Position numbers and translations under genes: made by a program. A stretch of DNA of 64,000 bases, taken from contig CAUWGX010000008.1 of NCBI GenBank assembly GCA_963558565.1, positions 1 to 64,000 on the forward strand, written 5' to 3'. Below are positions 62,698 to 64,000 of this stretch, one piece after another (the stretch's first letter is position 1; each line of letters opens with the position of its first letter). The notes under the pieces are model-generated. The model searched no databases, was not told where the DNA came from, and was given only the letters and a program-made list of their open reading frames with translations. This DNA comes from Atopostipes sp963558565. GTDB taxonomy: Bacteria; Bacillota; Bacilli; Lactobacillales; Carnobacteriaceae_A.

Positions 62698-63528
62698 ATG
62701 GAAGAATATATTTTAGCAGATGGGTTTAAAATTCCTAAAGTCGGTTTTGGAACAGTGGGTTTAAAAGGAAATGACGGAGCCCGCAGAATTGAAATGGCTT
62801 TAAATAACGGCTTTCGTTTACTCGATTCAGCCTATAATTATGAAAACGAAGGGACTGTAGGGCGAGCCGTGAGAAATAGTAGCGTACCTCGTGACCAAAT
62901 TACCGTGACTTCTAAATTACCTGGCCGCTATCATGAATATGGGGCAGCCATGAAAACCATTGAAGAATCTGTTTTAAGAACCGGTTTAGAATATATTGAT
63001 TTATACTTAATTCATTGGCCGAATCCAAAAGAAGATCAATACGTCGAAGCTTGGCAAGCTTTAGTGGATGCACAAAAAGCTGGATTAATTCGTTCAATCG
63101 GCGTCAGTAACTTTTTACCTGAGTATATTGAACGTTTAGAAAAAGAAACAGATGTCTTACCTGTCATCAATCAAATTGAATTGCATCCTTATTTCAACCA
63201 AGAAAAGCAACGCGCATTTGACACTTCAAAAGAAATCATCACCCAAGCATGGAGTCCACTTGGTCGATCAAATAGCGCATTGGATGAAGACGTCATTGCT
63301 GGAATTGCCCAGAAGCATGGAAAAACAGCTGCACAAGTTGTCTTGCGTTGGGAGATTCAATTAGGTATCCTGCCTATTCCGAAGTCCACTCATGCAGGAC
63401 GCCAAGCCGAAAACCTTAATATTTTTGACTTCAGATTATCGGATGAAGAAATCGATAAAATCAACGCATTATCCCGCGAAGACGGACGGAATAAAGGCCA
63501 AGATCCTGCTGAATACCAAGAGTTTTAA
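62698..63528 (+). CDS. Aldo/keto reductase, copy 2
   Basis: 276-residue paralog of the preceding gene with the same tetrad (Asp43, Tyr48, Lys73, His106) and a PIPKSTH coenzyme motif. Differences cluster at the N-terminal loops (TVGLKGNDGA against TSGFKGLDGT) and in the region around residues 180-205, which shape the substrate pocket. It has its own promoter-like TGATATACT and a terminator, so the two copies can be regulated separately. Confidence 0.94.
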   Translation: MEEYILADGFKIPKVGFGTVGLKGNDGARRIEMALNNGFRLLDSAYNYENEGTVGRAVRNSSVPRDQITVTSKLPGRYHEYGAAMKTIEESVLRTGLEYIDLYLIHWPNPKEDQYVEAWQALVDAQKAGLIRSIGVSNFLPEYIERLEKETDVLPVINQIELHPYFNQEKQRAFDTSKEIITQAWSPLGRSNSALDEDVIAGIAQKHGKTAAQVVLRWEIQLGILPIPKSTHAGRQAENLNIFDFRLSDEEIDKINALSREDGRNKGQDPAEYQEF

Positions 63529-63541
63529 TGGAGTAAATAGC

Positions 63542-63590
63542 AAAAGACAAAAGGAGCTCTCCAATAAATGAGGAGCACTTTTGTCTTTTT
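63542..63590 (+). terminator. Terminator of aldo/keto reductase copy 2
   Basis: AAAAGACAAAAG (63542-63553) pairs with CTTTTGTCTTTTT (63578-63590), with an inner GCTC/GAGC stem. Confidence 0.93.
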
Positions 63591-63631
63591 AAATGTTCTT
63601 TTACTTCGTCTATTAAAGGCCATACAAAAAA

Positions 63632-63674
63632 CCCCCTTGAAGACATTCGAGTCAAAGACTCAGCTTCAAGGGGT
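63632..63674 (-). terminator. Terminator of the SRP RNA gene
   Basis: On the minus strand CCCCTTGAAG (63673-63664) pairs with CTTCAAGGGG (63642-63633) and a T-run follows. An inner GAGTC/GACTC stem strengthens it. Confidence 0.95.
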
Positions 63675-63689
63675 TAGTTCATTTCTATG

Positions 63690-63784
63690 TATCACATAAC
63701 ACATGGTGGAGCAGTACTTAGTGCTGCTTCCTTCCAGACCTGACACGGTTCGTATGTCCACCATTGTCATGTGGCCTTACGGCA
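63690..63784 (-). ncRNA. ffs: Signal recognition particle RNA, small bacterial type
   Basis: The minus strand contains the universally conserved SRP core GTCAGGTCTGGAAGGAAGCA, which forms the Ffh-binding internal loop and GGAA tetraloop. Flanking arms (ATGGTGGACATACG with CTGCTCCACCAT and ACATGACA with TGTTATGT) form the long hairpin. A -10 TATACT (63796-63791) sets the start near 63784. The RNA is about 95 nt, close to the small type without Alu domain. In B. subtilis scr also lies just upstream of dnaX; here pap, the aldehyde dehydrogenase and two reductases intervene. Exact ends are approximate. Confidence 0.93.
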
Positions 63785-63845
63785 AAACATAGTATAGCAC
63801 ACGGATCATAAAAAAACTACTATTTTCTAGAATTTTTGCTTGATT

Positions 63846-64000
63846 TTATGAGGAGATTGGTTTCCCAAAATATTCATCGCGTAAAATACCATATTGCAAT
63901 AAATCAATCCATTCTCCATTTTTCCAACGTTCATGGTGGCGCAAGTCGGCTTCTTTGGTCATCCCTAATTTTTTCATGACCGCTGCAGAGGCTTTGTTCT
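63846..64000 (-). CDS. GNAT acetyltransferase, C-terminal part (truncated by window end)
   Basis: 50 codons up to the stop at 63846; the gene continues past the window. The translated end contains NKASAAVMKKLGM, DLRHHERWKNG and WIDLLQYGILRDEY, typical of the C-terminus of RimJ/RimL-type N-acetyltransferases. It lies 50 bases upstream of the SRP RNA promoter in the same direction. Nothing can be said of its substrate. Confidence 0.85.
   Translation of the reverse strand, partial: NKASAAVMKKLGMTKEADLRHHERWKNGEWIDLLQYGILRDEYFGKPISS

Overview
The window looks like chromosomal DNA of a low-GC Gram-positive bacterium. Genes have strong GGAGG-type ribosome binding sites and frequent GTG/TTG starts. 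There are lipoboxes and Bacillus-type housekeeping genes. A lactic-acid-bacterium relative of the order Lactobacillales, perhaps Carnobacteriaceae, fits best; this placement is inference from gene content, not a database match. No phage, transposase, CRISPR array or rRNA was seen.

Layout. (1) 1-5.1 kb: a maltodextrin ABC importer operon (malE-malF-malG-DUF1189, minus strand) bracketed by two arrays of the same 41-bp tandem repeat. (2) 5.1-7.9 kb: tRNA-Leu(GAG), a long hairpin, glyoxalase I, a 35-codon ORF, an SprT-like protein and a YkvI-type transporter. (3) 8-25.3 kb: a nearly complete allantoin catabolic island. Its transcription units are allC-MFS-pucI-allB, allE-allD, and an fdrA/DUF1116 fusion with DUF2877 and carbamate kinase, plus a PucR regulator and a D-2-hydroxyacid dehydrogenase/cupin pair. 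Together they should convert allantoin to allantoate, ureidoglycine, ureidoglycolate and oxalurate. Oxalurate would then be phosphorolysed to oxamate and carbamoyl phosphate, and carbamate kinase would make ATP. (4) 25.5-36.4 kb: RidA, Tex, a phosphatase, a MacAB/YknXYZ-like exporter, a YdhR-like monooxygenase and a heterodimeric multidrug ABC exporter. (5) 36.5-41.2 kb: a thiol-redox cluster (glutathione reductase, GT8, rhodanese, ArsR-rhodanese fusion, glutaredoxin-like protein, thioredoxin reductase). (6) 41.5-49.2 kb: YtoQ, a pyridoxal/pyridoxamine-type kinase, an FAD protein, a YjlB-like cupin, a YheO-type regulator, oligoendopeptidase F and a lipoprotein. (7) 49.4-58.1 kb: the conserved dnaX-ybaB-recR-tmk-darA-holB-yabA-trmN6-yazA-rsmI block, all on the minus strand, with a GNAT/VOC pair inserted. 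(8) 58.3-64 kb: polyphosphate:AMP phosphotransferase, an aldehyde dehydrogenase, two tandem aldo/keto reductases, the SRP RNA gene and the end of a GNAT gene.

The most unusual structural signal is a set of intergenic tandem arrays. Four sequence-unrelated families occupy six loci. All share a 40-42-bp period, and at least three families carry clear inverted symmetry inside each unit. The most unusual protein is the 1006-residue fusion of FdrA with DUF1116 at the energy-yielding step of allantoin catabolism.
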